The position numbers and the translations under genes were made by a program. From assembly GCA_963739985.1 (NCBI GenBank), contig CAVUCE010000006.1:248001-312000 (forward strand): a stretch of 64,000 nucleotides of DNA, given 5' to 3'. This DNA comes from CAVUCE01 sp963739985 (lineage in GTDB: Bacteria; Bacteroidota; Ignavibacteria; Ignavibacteriales; Ignavibacteriaceae). Shown here piece after piece: positions 36,182 to 45,909 of this stretch. Position 1 is the stretch's first letter. Every line of letters starts with the position of its first letter. Under the pieces are notes generated by a model. The model saw only the letters and a program-made list of their open reading frames with translations. It was not told the DNA's origin and made no database searches.

Positions 36182-36209
36182 GAATAACATAATCTATTAA
36201 AATTAATTG

Positions 36210-38243
36210 TTATTTCACTAAATTTATACGAATAGTATTTTTAAGCTGATTATCGATTTGCAAAGCTACAATGTAAATTCCGCTGGATAATGTATTGCCG
36301 AACATATCCTTCCCGTAAAAAGTAACTTCATGCCAACCTGAAGTCAAAGTACTGATATCGATGAGAGCAACTAACTGTCCTAGTATATTATAGATCTTAA
36401 GCAATTTTGTTTTGCCGGATGTAGAATTATCTAAATAAAATCTAATTTTTGTACTTGGATTAAAGGGATTTGGATAGTTTCCCGCTATATAAGAGGTTGG
36501 TATTGTTATATTAGATTTAACATCATCTATAGCTGTGGTTGGATGCGTAGTGTAATCTGCAACATAAGCTGTATAGCGACATCTTATATTGTATTCCAAA
36601 CTTAACGCAATATCTTGAGTTTTAAGCTCGTTTGTCTCACCATAAATTTCAATCTTCCGCTCTATATTATCAATCATTTCTTTTGCCCAAATAGATTCCA
36701 CAAATTTTAATGAATCTGTTTTATTACTGAAATCCAATTTGAAATTGTAAGCAGTTAAACCGTTAATGGATTCTCCTGCTATGCTTAATGCTGATTGTCC
36801 TGCATTTATATATCTGCCTGCAATAAAAAACTGAGAACCGGCATAAGTAGATGGAATCTTTTCTGGAACGGTTTGAGAAATGCCAGCACTACCAAATTCA
36901 AAATATACATTTTTAATTATTGGTTGACTGATTTTATTAAACACTTTCAGCATTTCGTCACTTATATTATCAGTTGGATCAATGTAGGTAACAAAACCAT
37001 AGTTCAAATTTGCAGTCATCTCTAATCGTGCTCTGTCCAAATTATCCCCGATTCCTATTGGAAATATTCCTGCTTTGAAGGTATTAAGCGAATCAATTTC
37101 TTTCGGATTAATAGGTGAGCGTCCATTAGTAAAAATTAGTATTGTATTATTTAAAGAATCATCTTTTATTTGATTAAAACAAGTTTTAATTGCAGTACCC
37201 AAATCGCTTCCATAAGATATCGAGATGCCTGAGAGAAAGATTTTTGCGTTGTCAATGTTATTTGAATCTGCTTTTACTGGTTGAGTTTGCCAGCTATATG
37301 TACTAGAGTTGAAAACCAAAATATTGAAATAATCATTTTTTGAAAGCTGATCAAGCGAATGAGAAATAGCGGCAATACTTTGGTCCAATTGATAGCCAAT
37401 CATCGTTGAAGAATTTGATAAGACAAACAATACTCTTTTAGCAAATACACTATCTTGCGGTACTTTGTCTTGAGGTGTAACAAATAAAGTAAAATGTCCG
37501 TCGGCTGTATCCCGGTTTACAGAATAAAAATCGACACCTAGAGCTGAATGATCAACTGTATAATTAAAATTGAAATCTTTATTTAAATATGCTTTAGGTT
37601 GAGTTATTTTAATTGAGAGGTTATTATTATTTGAATTTAAAACTTTATAATCTTGAAAATCCGGCGATTCAAATGAGGTAATATCAGAGTTCGAATTTAC
37701 ATTAACATTTAACTGTAGATTTTCAACTGGATATTTAATAAAGTCTTGTGTGTTCAACGGAAATTTATAGGAGTACTTCCCTTTATAATAATCACACATG
37801 CTTATATAATGCAACTCGATTTTTTGAATACTATTTGATTTTATTCCTTTTAGGTAAATTTTGATTCCATTTCTTCCAATATATTTATTTACTTCAGCAG
37901 CAACTCCACCTTCACCGGTGCCGGGATTTGGAGCTTGTTCCTGAACTTTCAATATAGCAGTATAGACTTCATCATTATACCAATATAATATTTCGGTGGC
38001 TCTTGCATCCGGTGGAAGAGGGAAGGAATAAACTGCATCGGTGGAGTCATTAGATTCGTTTAAAAACTCCTGGTAAACAGTAGTCTGAGCAATTGTACCA
38101 AAAATATTAACAGTTACTTTTGTGCTAGTTAGTTTTAAGAAATCCTTCGGATATTTCTCTGATGTCGGCAACATTACACCTGTTGCAAAAACAGTTGAAG
38201 AGACAGCAAAGAATAAAACGAGAGCTGAGATTAATTTTTTCAT
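36210..38243 (-). CDS. Secreted VIT/VWA protein with degenerate MIDAS and T9SS sorting domain
   Basis: A 677-residue exported protein. Signal peptide (1-21, ending VFA). It has a VIT domain (about 30-165, with VYSFPLPPDARATEILYWYNDEVYTA), a VWA domain (about 268-430) and a C-terminal T9SS domain (NYPNPFNPSTKIRFYL, YNILGQLVALI, SGIYIVALQ). The metal-ion site is lost: the usual DxSxS reads SNSST (about residue 273-277) and the later TDG reads TNG (about 371). A binding role without the divalent cation is therefore likely. Last of three co-directional secreted VWA genes, 11 bases after its neighbour. Confidence 0.88.
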   Translation of the reverse strand: MKKLISALVLFFAVSSTVFATGVMLPTSEKYPKDFLKLTSTKVTVNIFGTIAQTTVYQEFLNESNDSTDAVYSFPLPPDARATEILYWYNDEVYTAILKVQEQAPNPGTGEGGVAAEVNKYIGRNGIKIYLKGIKSNSIQKIELHYISMCDYYKGKYSYKFPLNTQDFIKYPVENLQLNVNVNSNSDITSFESPDFQDYKVLNSNNNNLSIKITQPKAYLNKDFNFNYTVDHSALGVDFYSVNRDTADGHFTLFVTPQDKVPQDSVFAKRVLFVLSNSSTMIGYQLDQSIAAISHSLDQLSKNDYFNILVFNSSTYSWQTQPVKADSNNIDNAKIFLSGISISYGSDLGTAIKTCFNQIKDDSLNNTILIFTNGRSPINPKEIDSLNTFKAGIFPIGIGDNLDRARLEMTANLNYGFVTYIDPTDNISDEMLKVFNKISQPIIKNVYFEFGSAGISQTVPEKIPSTYAGSQFFIAGRYINAGQSALSIAGESINGLTAYNFKLDFSNKTDSLKFVESIWAKEMIDNIERKIEIYGETNELKTQDIALSLEYNIRCRYTAYVADYTTHPTTAIDDVKSNITIPTSYIAGNYPNPFNPSTKIRFYLDNSTSGKTKLLKIYNILGQLVALIDISTLTSGWHEVTFYGKDMFGNTLSSGIYIVALQIDNQLKNTIRINLVK

Positions 38244-38254
38244 TTTTGTCTCCT

Positions 38255-40603
38255 CTATTTCAAATACATTATTTTAGCAGATTCGGAATACTGTTTTCCG
38301 GCATTATCATGTAAAACCAGCTGAACTATATAAAACCCGGTACTTACTATTTCACCATGATTATTTCTTGCGTTCCAAACAATATGATCAAAATTATTTT
38401 GTCCTAAATTAATTGACCTGACACATTGTCCTAACAAATTATAAATTCTCAAACTTCCATTTTTATAATCCCTTTTTTGAACATTGAAAGTTATTTCAGG
38501 ATTAAAGGGATTGGGATAAAATGAAAGATAGTTTTCAATTTTCTGCTGCGAACCTTTATCAAATTGAAAAACAGTGTTACCTCCTAATCCTGCATACTTT
38601 ATATCAATGGTTATGTTATGCTGCACTTCCGAAGCATTTGGAACCTGGAAGGATAAAAGATATTTATTAGTTTGTTTCAGATTAGAAATGTCGAGGAAAA
38701 TATCCCTAAAGTTACCGTTTATATTATAATAATTTCCTCCGGTAGGAATTATAATTGGATCGTAAGAACCTTGTTTATAAGTAATCGTTCCAACTGCATC
38801 AACGGTTATATCTTTTGTAAGCAATGAATCAATTACAACTTGTTTAGTAAGTTGGGTTATGTTATCCGCTTCATGGTAATTTATATCCGTAATCCAAATA
38901 ACAATGTGTTTTGCACTTGGCCTAAAATCATATTGAGAAGCATCCATTAAAGCTTGTAATGAATTTTCCGGTGCGTCATCTCCGCCATGAGCATACTGTT
39001 GTGCAACTAAACTTTGAAAATAAGAAGCGTCATTCGTGAAAGGATAAATATTTTCAACTTGATCTAAAAAAGTAACCATTCCTAGTCTGTAATCAACTCC
39101 TTTGGTTGTTAAAGTATCAGCAAATTCCAAAATATTATTTTTTACTGCATTAATAACGTTGCCCATACTGCCTGTAACATCTAACGCAAAAACTATATCA
39201 ACTGCATCAACACCACCAGTTGTATCTTTCATCAAATTAAACTGGTTAATACGATTTTGGTTATCATACAAGAATATATTATCAGAATTTAAATTTGTTA
39301 TATAATAGTCATTGGCTTTCATCTTAACATTAAAGATCGCTCCGACAGTCGGGTAATTTGAAGTCATAATTGTATCCACACTAACAACAAGACCGGTATC
39401 CGAAACGGGAGTTTCCGGAATAAAAACATTTCTATGAATTTCATCTATTGTATTCATCCCGTCGGTAATTTTAGCAGAAACATCAATAACTTTGTTTTCA
39501 TAAATGTCATGAGCATTGAAGTTAACTAGTTTAAAAGTCTCGCCGGTTCCGTCAGTTGTGATAGTTGGATTGGAGAGAGTAGAAGTTAAATCTGAGCCTG
39601 TACTGATGCTTAATTGATAATTGCTGCCGGAGTTTGATTGAGAATTAACATCCAGGTAAGTAGCAAAATTTTTCGGGAACATAACATTATTAGACATATC
39701 TAAAAAATTAGGTAAATCCCATCGTACAAATAAAGGAGAAGAAAAATCCGGTTGTTTTAATTTAATTGTAACTTCACTTTCTGTGGATTGATTTGGGCTT
39801 AAAGATTTCTCATTCCAATAGAACTTCAAATATAAATCATACAAGGATTGTGTTAAATTTGAACCAAAATCCGGTGCCAGGACAGAATGAGTCTCGTTCC
39901 AATTTGCGGCTAAAAAATTATTTGGTATTGAATTATTAAAGTTGAGATCAATACCAATTCCTTTATTACCTGTTTCTTTTTCCCAAATAGAAAAATTTGA
40001 GGGTACTTGAGAATCTAAATATTGACTTGAATTTTCAATGAAAGAATTTGCGATTTCTAATTTGCCATCACCCCATTTACCTAGAGCAGGATCAAAAAAT
40101 AAACCTAGAGAAATTTTATGCGAAGCTGTATCTATATTTATAATTTTTTCAATTAGTTTTATCTCCCCACTGCCGTTATTTATTAAATAGAATGAAAAAC
40201 TTATCTTATTATTATTTCCGGAAGTTATGAATAGAGTATCAACAGTTTTATTAGCAGATAGTACTTGCGGAAATGTGAAATAATCTTCAGGCTTAAACCA
40301 GTTTCCATCAACAGAAAAAACCGGAAATGAAGTAAGTGCGTATGGATGCCCATAGGTAATTTGGCAATTGTCATCCCATTTAGAATTTGATAAACCTTTA
40401 TTAGTGCCTATTGTAAAATATCCTTCGTCAATCATTGTAGCAGAAACCAAACTGTCCTTGAGTTCTTTTGAATCTTCAGAAGAAACAGTTTTAAGAGCAC
40501 TACTTTTTGCCAATGAGTGCGGAGATAAATCGTACTTTGTTTTGTTCTGCCCGTAGAGATACCAAGTAAGAATGATTGTAAAAAATAGTATTAACTTTTT
40601 CAT
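38255..40603 (-). CDS. Secreted VWA-domain protein with T9SS sorting domain
   Basis: A 782-residue exported protein. Signal peptide (1-18), then a long beta-rich N-terminal region (about 20-430) with no family I recognise. A VWA domain (about 470-650) has VFALDVTGSMGNV at the metal site and IVIWITDINY later, and the C-terminal sorting domain is FYPNPFNPEITFNV, LRIYNLLGQCVRSI, STGFYIVQLVL. There is no VIT domain, unlike its two neighbours. The metal site is DxTxS with a later TD, plausibly functional. Spacings of 11 and 20 bases to the flanking genes indicate one operon. Confidence 0.88.
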   Translation of the reverse strand: MKKLILFFTIILTWYLYGQNKTKYDLSPHSLAKSSALKTVSSEDSKELKDSLVSATMIDEGYFTIGTNKGLSNSKWDDNCQITYGHPYALTSFPVFSVDGNWFKPEDYFTFPQVLSANKTVDTLFITSGNNNKISFSFYLINNGSGEIKLIEKIINIDTASHKISLGLFFDPALGKWGDGKLEIANSFIENSSQYLDSQVPSNFSIWEKETGNKGIGIDLNFNNSIPNNFLAANWNETHSVLAPDFGSNLTQSLYDLYLKFYWNEKSLSPNQSTESEVTIKLKQPDFSSPLFVRWDLPNFLDMSNNVMFPKNFATYLDVNSQSNSGSNYQLSISTGSDLTSTLSNPTITTDGTGETFKLVNFNAHDIYENKVIDVSAKITDGMNTIDEIHRNVFIPETPVSDTGLVVSVDTIMTSNYPTVGAIFNVKMKANDYYITNLNSDNIFLYDNQNRINQFNLMKDTTGGVDAVDIVFALDVTGSMGNVINAVKNNILEFADTLTTKGVDYRLGMVTFLDQVENIYPFTNDASYFQSLVAQQYAHGGDDAPENSLQALMDASQYDFRPSAKHIVIWITDINYHEADNITQLTKQVVIDSLLTKDITVDAVGTITYKQGSYDPIIIPTGGNYYNINGNFRDIFLDISNLKQTNKYLLSFQVPNASEVQHNITIDIKYAGLGGNTVFQFDKGSQQKIENYLSFYPNPFNPEITFNVQKRDYKNGSLRIYNLLGQCVRSINLGQNNFDHIVWNARNNHGEIVSTGFYIVQLVLHDNAGKQYSESAKIMYLK

Positions 40604-40623
40604 TTAATCTCCCGCTGAAAAAA

Positions 40624-42714
40624 TTATTTTAGTAAAAGCATTTTTTTTATTTGATAATAATCGCCTGCCCGAATAGTATAGAAATAAACTCCGCTCGTAA
40701 CTACTTTACCATTTGAATCTTTTCCGTTCCACAAAACCTGGTAAGTTCCCGGTGATTTTTCTTCATTTACAAGAGTTGTAATCAACTGTCCAAGCGAGTT
40801 ATAAACTTTTATAATAACTTGATAATTAGCTTTATTATCAGGCAATGTATATCTGATAAAAGTTACAGGGTTAAAAGGGTTTGGATAATTTTGTGCTAAG
40901 TTAAATTTATCGGGTAACTCTTTTTTATCTTTTACTTCTGTTGGATTAGGATCGACATAAAAAGAAGTATAAGGCGTTATTATTTGATATTTAAGGCTTA
41001 GTTCTATTATTTGATCAACTAACTCCTGGGTTTCTCCGTAAATAGCAATCAAACTTAAAATATGATCTATTTTTGTTTTTGCCCATAAACGGGGAACGAA
41101 TCTATTCGTACTTGCAGTATCAGAAAAATTTATGTGTTTAGTAAATTCAAAATCTTTTCCTTTAATTTTCCCTCGCAAAGCTACATCATAACTGCCGGTT
41201 TTATTGTACATTCCAACTTCCATAACCTGACTTCCCCAGAATAAATCATTTACAGTTTTGGGATAAATATCCCATGGCTCTAAACCGCCGGTGGTTATAT
41301 TTATATCTGTTAAAACGGGTTTGGAAATTCTTTTAAAATGATCGTTTACAACTAAAGCAATGCTATCATCTGATGTAATAAATTTTGCATATCCGTGATT
41401 TTGTGCTGATAAATTGGTCAGCAGAGATTGACTTATTTCATCGCCAACTCCAAAAGAAAAAACTCGCACATCTTTTTTATTAGCATTTTGAGAATGAACT
41501 ATAATAGAATCCCCATTAGTTTCTCCCCATGTAGGCATTCCATCGGTTAAGAAAACCAAATCATTCGAAGTTGTATCTTCGTAACTTTGTTGAAGTGATG
41601 TTGTAAGTGCTTCATCAATATTCGTCATTCCCAGCGCATAAAGTTGCGTAACAAAATTTTTGGCATCTTGAATATTATTTGCGGATGCTTCAACCAGATC
41701 GGGCTGGAATTTATCTACGAATGTACCGAATGTTATAATATTAAATTTATCACCGGGATTCAGTAAATCTAAAAATGTATTTAAAGCTTCTTTTACCTGT
41801 GCTATTCTCTGTCCTTCCATACTCGAAGAAACATCAGCAGTGAAAACAATATCTTTTGGAATAACTTCATCATTGGAAATTTGATCAGGCGGAGTTATCC
41901 AAATTGCGTAATAACTTTCTGTTCCGATTGAATCTTCTGGCGTGGGAGAATAAGTAAGTACGCTAAAATTCACACTATCTCTTTGAAACTGCATTGCTAT
42001 TGTTAAATCCTTATCGGGATAGAAATTTTCATCTCCGTAAAACAATGTATAATGATTATCTGAAATTTTTTCAATCTTTGTTGCGGTTGAGTTTTCATGA
42101 GAAGGTGAGTAGAATTTTTTAAATGAATATTGAGTTTTTGCATCAAGATTTACGGAAACAGTTTGTAATGGTTTTGAGGATAAACCGAGAGTATTCATTT
42201 TGAAATTATAAGTAACCAATCCTAAATCGTACTTGAGTGGTTCTACATATGTAATTTCCGTTCTTACATCGCTATTCGCATCAATAGGAACAATACTTAA
42301 TCGAAATAAATTATTTCCAAGATATTCTAAAAGTGCCGGATCCAACCATTGTCGAAGTTTTTGGTTATAATCATTGATCGCTTGTTGACGTTCCCTTATA
42401 GCTGCTTCGTATCTTTTTCCGTTAACCCAATAAACCAATTTTGTGATTGTTGCGTTTTCGGGAAGCGGGAAAATATATATAGCTTCTACAGATGTATTTA
42501 ATTCATTGTTAAATACCTGGTCTACAGTTGTCACTGCAATTTGTTCTTGAATATCAACTTTAGTTGAGAGACTCTTTATCCACATTTTTTGATATTCCGT
42601 AGTACTGAATCTCGGTCGAGAAAACAGTGCTCCTACTGCAAAAGTATCTTTTACTACAAAGAGCATTAAAAATACAATTGCGACCATTCGAAGTTTTGTA
42701 AACATCGCTTCCAT
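40624..42714 (-). CDS. Secreted VIT/VWA protein (inter-alpha-trypsin inhibitor heavy chain-like) with T9SS sorting domain
   Basis: A 696-residue protein if started at ATG 42714, which has AAGG 8 bases upstream; the longer frame to 42810 adds a Cys-rich segment with no export signal. Signal peptide about 1-27 (RMVAIVFLMLFVVKDTFA). The VIT domain is about 35-175 (AIYIFPLPENATITKLVYWVNGKRYEA). The VWA domain is about 285-460, with intact MIDAS: DVSSSM, LGMTNIDEAL and FLTDGMPTWGE. The T9SS C-terminal domain has NYPNPFNPVTFIRYTL, VYNSLGQLITTLV and SGVYFYTIR. Predicted surface or secreted adhesin-like binder. First gene of the VWA trio. Confidence 0.88.
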   Translation of the reverse strand: MEAMFTKLRMVAIVFLMLFVVKDTFAVGALFSRPRFSTTEYQKMWIKSLSTKVDIQEQIAVTTVDQVFNNELNTSVEAIYIFPLPENATITKLVYWVNGKRYEAAIRERQQAINDYNQKLRQWLDPALLEYLGNNLFRLSIVPIDANSDVRTEITYVEPLKYDLGLVTYNFKMNTLGLSSKPLQTVSVNLDAKTQYSFKKFYSPSHENSTATKIEKISDNHYTLFYGDENFYPDKDLTIAMQFQRDSVNFSVLTYSPTPEDSIGTESYYAIWITPPDQISNDEVIPKDIVFTADVSSSMEGQRIAQVKEALNTFLDLLNPGDKFNIITFGTFVDKFQPDLVEASANNIQDAKNFVTQLYALGMTNIDEALTTSLQQSYEDTTSNDLVFLTDGMPTWGETNGDSIIVHSQNANKKDVRVFSFGVGDEISQSLLTNLSAQNHGYAKFITSDDSIALVVNDHFKRISKPVLTDINITTGGLEPWDIYPKTVNDLFWGSQVMEVGMYNKTGSYDVALRGKIKGKDFEFTKHINFSDTASTNRFVPRLWAKTKIDHILSLIAIYGETQELVDQIIELSLKYQIITPYTSFYVDPNPTEVKDKKELPDKFNLAQNYPNPFNPVTFIRYTLPDNKANYQVIIKVYNSLGQLITTLVNEEKSPGTYQVLWNGKDSNGKVVTSGVYFYTIRAGDYYQIKKMLLLK

Positions 42715-43078
42715 TTTATATACCTTTTGGGTTAAAAATATTAGGGGTGAGTCTTTTATTTTGCAGTTTTTGCAGCATGATTTATAATTCGCACAATAAT
42801 GTTTGCTCAAAAATGAAAAGAGCGCTTAAAAATCCAGTTTTTGAATATAAAAACAATAGAGGAAAATTCCCACTATTGTAAGTTATAAAAAAATCCATAA
42901 CTTGCAAACACATAAAGGATTACCAGCATTGTGGATGCTTTGATATTATGAATAAAGCAGCCTTTTAATGCGAAAAAGAAGGGCAAATAATTAGCATAAC
43001 ATTTTTGTCAACTTTTAAGGTTACTGCGTGATAAAAATCTCGAATCAGTATTTTTTATCGAAGAGAAATTTTCTTCTA
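42715..43078 (-). other. Gap upstream of the VWA genes
   Basis: AT-rich 364-bp region that must hold the VWA block promoter if the groEL terminator is efficient. I see an imperfect hairpin, GTAAGTTAT (42878-42886) with ATAACTTGC (42897-42905), but no convincing promoter motif. Confidence 0.3.
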
Positions 43079-43110
43079 TAAAATAAAAAAGGCGGAAACC
43101 AAGTTCCGCC
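43079..43110 (-). terminator. Intrinsic terminator after groEL (copy 2 of an exact repeat)
   Basis: Same GGCGGAA/TTCCGCC stem, loop and T-tract as at 36150-36181, 32 of 32 bases identical, on the minus strand 29 bases past the groEL stop. Confidence 0.95.
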
Positions 43111-43138
43111 TTAAAGATAAGTACGAGAAAAAGAACTA

Positions 43139-44776
43139 TTAATACATTCCGTCCATTCCACCCATACCACCTGGCATTGGAGGAGCAGCTGATTCTTTTT
43201 CTTTAACTTCATAAACAACAGCTTCTGTTGTAATTAACAACGAAGCAACTGAAGCAGCGTTTTCTAAAGCAGTTCTAGTAACTTTAGTTGGATCGATAAC
43301 ACCTGCTTTAATTAAATTTTCATAAGTTTCTGTAGCAGCGTTAAATCCGAAATCGTCTTTTCCTTCTTTAACTTTTTGAAGAACTACAGATCCCTCTAAT
43401 CCAGCGTTGTTAACAATTTGTCTTAAAGGCTCTTCAAGAGCTTTTTGTACAATCTTAACACCGGTAGATTGATCTAAGTTTTCACCTTTAATTTTATCAA
43501 GAGCTGCTATTGCTCTGACTAATGCAACACCGCCGCCGGCAACAATACCTTCTTCAACTGCAGCGCGGGTAGCGTGTAATGCATCTTCAACACGAGCTTT
43601 CTTTTCTTTCATTTCAATTTCGGTTGATGCACCGATTTTAAGAACTGCAACACCACCGGAAAGTTTAGCTAATCTTTCTTGTAATTTTTCTTTATCGTAA
43701 TCACTGGTGGTTTTTTCAATTTGAGCTCTGATTTCGTTAATTCTTTTTTTGATATCTTCAGTCTTACCGGCACCTTCAACAATAGTCGTGTTATCTTTAT
43801 CAATTACAACTTTGCTTGCGCTTCCTAAATAAGATACTGTTGCATTTTCTAATTTGAAACCTCTTTCTTCAGAGATAACGGTTCCGCCGGTCAACACGGC
43901 AATATCTTCCAACATTGCTTTTCTTCTATCACCAAAGCCAGGAGCTTTTACAGCGGCTATTTTTAAGGTTCCTCGTATTTTGTTAACAACTAAAGTAGCT
44001 AAAGCTTCACCTTCTAGGTCTTCAGCAATAATCAGTAATGATTTACCTTGTTGTGCAACTTTCTCTAAGATAGGAAGAAGATCTTTCATAGCAGCAATCT
44101 TTTTATCGTGAATTAAGATAAAAGGACTTTCTAACTCAGCTTCCATTGTCTCAGTATTTGTAACAAAGTAAGGTGAAAGATAACCACGATCGAATTGCAT
44201 ACCTTCAACTACTTCTAAACCTGTTTCAGTACCTTTTGCTTCTTCAACAGTAATAACACCGTCTTTACCAACTTTTTCCATAGCATCAGCAATTAAATCA
44301 CCAATTGATTTATCGTTGTTTGCAGAAATTGAACCAACTTGTGCTATTTCATTTCTACCTTCAACATCACGGCTAACTGATCTTAGGTTTTCAATGATCT
44401 TAGTTACTGCCAAATCAATTCCTCTTTTTAAGTCCATTGGATTTGCGCCGGCAGTTACGTTTTTTAAACCTTCTCTATATATTGCTTGAGCTAAAACTGT
44501 AGCTGTTGTTGTTCCGTCACCGGCAACATCACTAGTTTTAGAAGCAACTTCGCGAACCATTTGTGCTCCCATATTTTCTACAGGATCTTCCAATTCTATT
44601 TCTTTTGCAACAGAAACACCATCTTTAGTAACGGTTGGTGCACCGAATTTTTTCTCTAGAACTACATTACGTCCTTTTGGACCTAAAGTAACTTTTACAG
44701 CGTTGGCAAGTTTGTCAACACCTTTTTTTAGCTTAGTACGAGCATCGCTATCGAACTCGATTAATTTTGAAGCCAT
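43139..44776 (-). CDS. groEL: Chaperonin GroEL
   Basis: The 545-residue 60-kDa chaperonin that, with GroES, folds proteins in an ATP-driven double ring. ATP-binding NVTLGPKGRNVVLEKK-type text (VTLGPKGRNVVLEKKFG), DGTTTATVLAQAI, the apical-domain VVEGMQFDRGYLSPYF and the GGM-rich tail (PGGMGGMDGMY) are present at normal positions. A GGAGG Shine-Dalgarno precedes the ATG. It lies 41 bases after groES, with the CIRCE operator upstream of groES controlling both, and ends in the duplicated terminator. Confidence 0.99.
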   Translation of the reverse strand: MASKLIEFDSDARTKLKKGVDKLANAVKVTLGPKGRNVVLEKKFGAPTVTKDGVSVAKEIELEDPVENMGAQMVREVASKTSDVAGDGTTTATVLAQAIYREGLKNVTAGANPMDLKRGIDLAVTKIIENLRSVSRDVEGRNEIAQVGSISANNDKSIGDLIADAMEKVGKDGVITVEEAKGTETGLEVVEGMQFDRGYLSPYFVTNTETMEAELESPFILIHDKKIAAMKDLLPILEKVAQQGKSLLIIAEDLEGEALATLVVNKIRGTLKIAAVKAPGFGDRRKAMLEDIAVLTGGTVISEERGFKLENATVSYLGSASKVVIDKDNTTIVEGAGKTEDIKKRINEIRAQIEKTTSDYDKEKLQERLAKLSGGVAVLKIGASTEIEMKEKKARVEDALHATRAAVEEGIVAGGGVALVRAIAALDKIKGENLDQSTGVKIVQKALEEPLRQIVNNAGLEGSVVLQKVKEGKDDFGFNAATETYENLIKAGVIDPTKVTRTALENAASVASLLITTEAVVYEVKEKESAAPPMPGGMGGMDGMY

Positions 44777-44817
44777 TTTATATCCTCCGATTTAATTTAT
44801 TTCCATTTTTATTGATA

Positions 44818-45114
44818 TTAACCAAGAACCGCGAAAATATCACTTTCTCTCATTATCAAATATTCTTCGCCTTCAACAGTAACTTCTGTTCCGCTGTATT
44901 TACCGTAAAGAACTTTGTCTCCTACCTTTAAAGTAAGGGCAACGGTTTTTCCGTCATCAGTAACTCTTCCAGCTCCAACAGCTACAACAGTTCCTTCTAT
45001 TGGTTTTTCTTTTGCAGTATCTGGAAGAATAATTCCACCTTTTGTGGTTTCTTCAGCTTCCATAGGTTTTACGATAACTCTATCAGCCAAAGGTTTCAAA
45101 TTTAACTTAGCCAT
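44818..45114 (-). CDS. groES: Co-chaperonin GroES
   Basis: A 98-residue lid protein of the GroEL cage. It has LKPLADRVIVKPMEAEETTKGG (ending in the mobile loop), IILPDTAKEKP, GKVVAVG-type text (EGTVVAVGAGRV) and KVGDKVLYGKYSGTEV. Normal length; strong GGAGG Shine-Dalgarno. First gene of groES-groEL, 40 bases downstream of the CIRCE element. Confidence 0.99.
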   Translation of the reverse strand: MAKLNLKPLADRVIVKPMEAEETTKGGIILPDTAKEKPIEGTVVAVGAGRVTDDGKTVALTLKVGDKVLYGKYSGTEVTVEGEEYLIMRESDIFAVLG

Positions 45115-45154
45115 GGTTTGACCTCCGTTTAGTATATTTTTACAAATTGAATTG

Positions 45155-45181
45155 TTAGCACTCTTAAATAGTGAGTGCTAA
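45155..45181. promoter_or_regulatory. CIRCE operator (HrcA binding site)
   Basis: TTAGCACTC (45155-45163), 9-base spacer, GAGTGCTAA (45173-45181): a perfect match to the CIRCE inverted repeat through which HrcA represses groESL heat-shock genes. hrcA itself is not in the window. Confidence 0.98.
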
Positions 45182-45909
45182 TATAACACAACTTGAATTT
45201 TTTGTCAAGATTCATTTTACGGAATGTTAATTCTTTTTATTATATTGTTTTAAGTGTGCTTTGGAACGCAATTCCAGGTTGTTAAATTTATATTAAATAT
45301 GAGATGAGAAAATACTATAAAAGGTTCGAAATATTATACTTTTTTGAAGCTCCTATTCTATTAGTTTAAATCCCTCGAAGTTAGAAATTTTATTTATATG
45401 AAAACCTAAGACTTATTTTTATTTCCTCAGTTTCAGTTAAAGTGATAATTGTTCTAACAACTCTTTCAGCCCAATCAATATTTCTTTTCGTTTTTCACTA
45501 ATTGATTTTTTAAGGAATGTTCTATTGCGTATTTAATAAATTCAGCAGTGAGGAATTTATGCTGGCATCACTGATACAAAAGTAACTTTTGTTGCCTGAC
45601 AAACTGAGCTGCCGAAGTATATAAGGATGCATGAGATAATATAAATAAAACGACGCATGGAATTTTAACTTAATATTTTTTTTAATATTGCTAAAAATTA
45701 ATAGTTACGCAGGGAAATGAATAATTATTGAATTATAGCGGAATTATTTATAGGTGTTTTATTATTTGTGAGAAATGTATCAGACTGTATCAAAAAGAAA
45801 TTTTAGATTTCATCCTTGTTAATTATTTCTTGTGGAAAATAAATTATTAATATAATTTGGCGTCCCTCATTCAACTTTTTAATAACGCAAAAGAGCAAAA
45901 ATAAATTCA
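45182..45909. other. 728-bp intergenic region with a shared palindrome and faint decayed coding trace
   Basis: Contains a perfect short palindrome ACAAAAGT-A-ACTTTTGT (45576-45592), whose left part belongs to a 15-base sequence repeated at 60162-60176. On the minus strand between about 45437 and 45560 short protein-like segments appear in more than one frame (for example KRKEILIGLKELLEQLSL before a stop at 45437). This could be a decayed small gene or chance. No intact gene is visible. Confidence 0.35.

Noticed and set aside
42715..42810. Longer start of the first VWA gene at 42810 (Cys-rich MSKHYCANYKSCCKNC)
   Set aside because: It would bury the signal peptide inside the protein; ATG 42714 directly precedes the signal sequence and has AAGG 8 bases upstream.
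45437..45560. A small minus-strand gene in the groES-E1 gap
   Set aside because: Protein-like segments appear in two frames with stops between them and no start; noted as a possible decayed remnant only.
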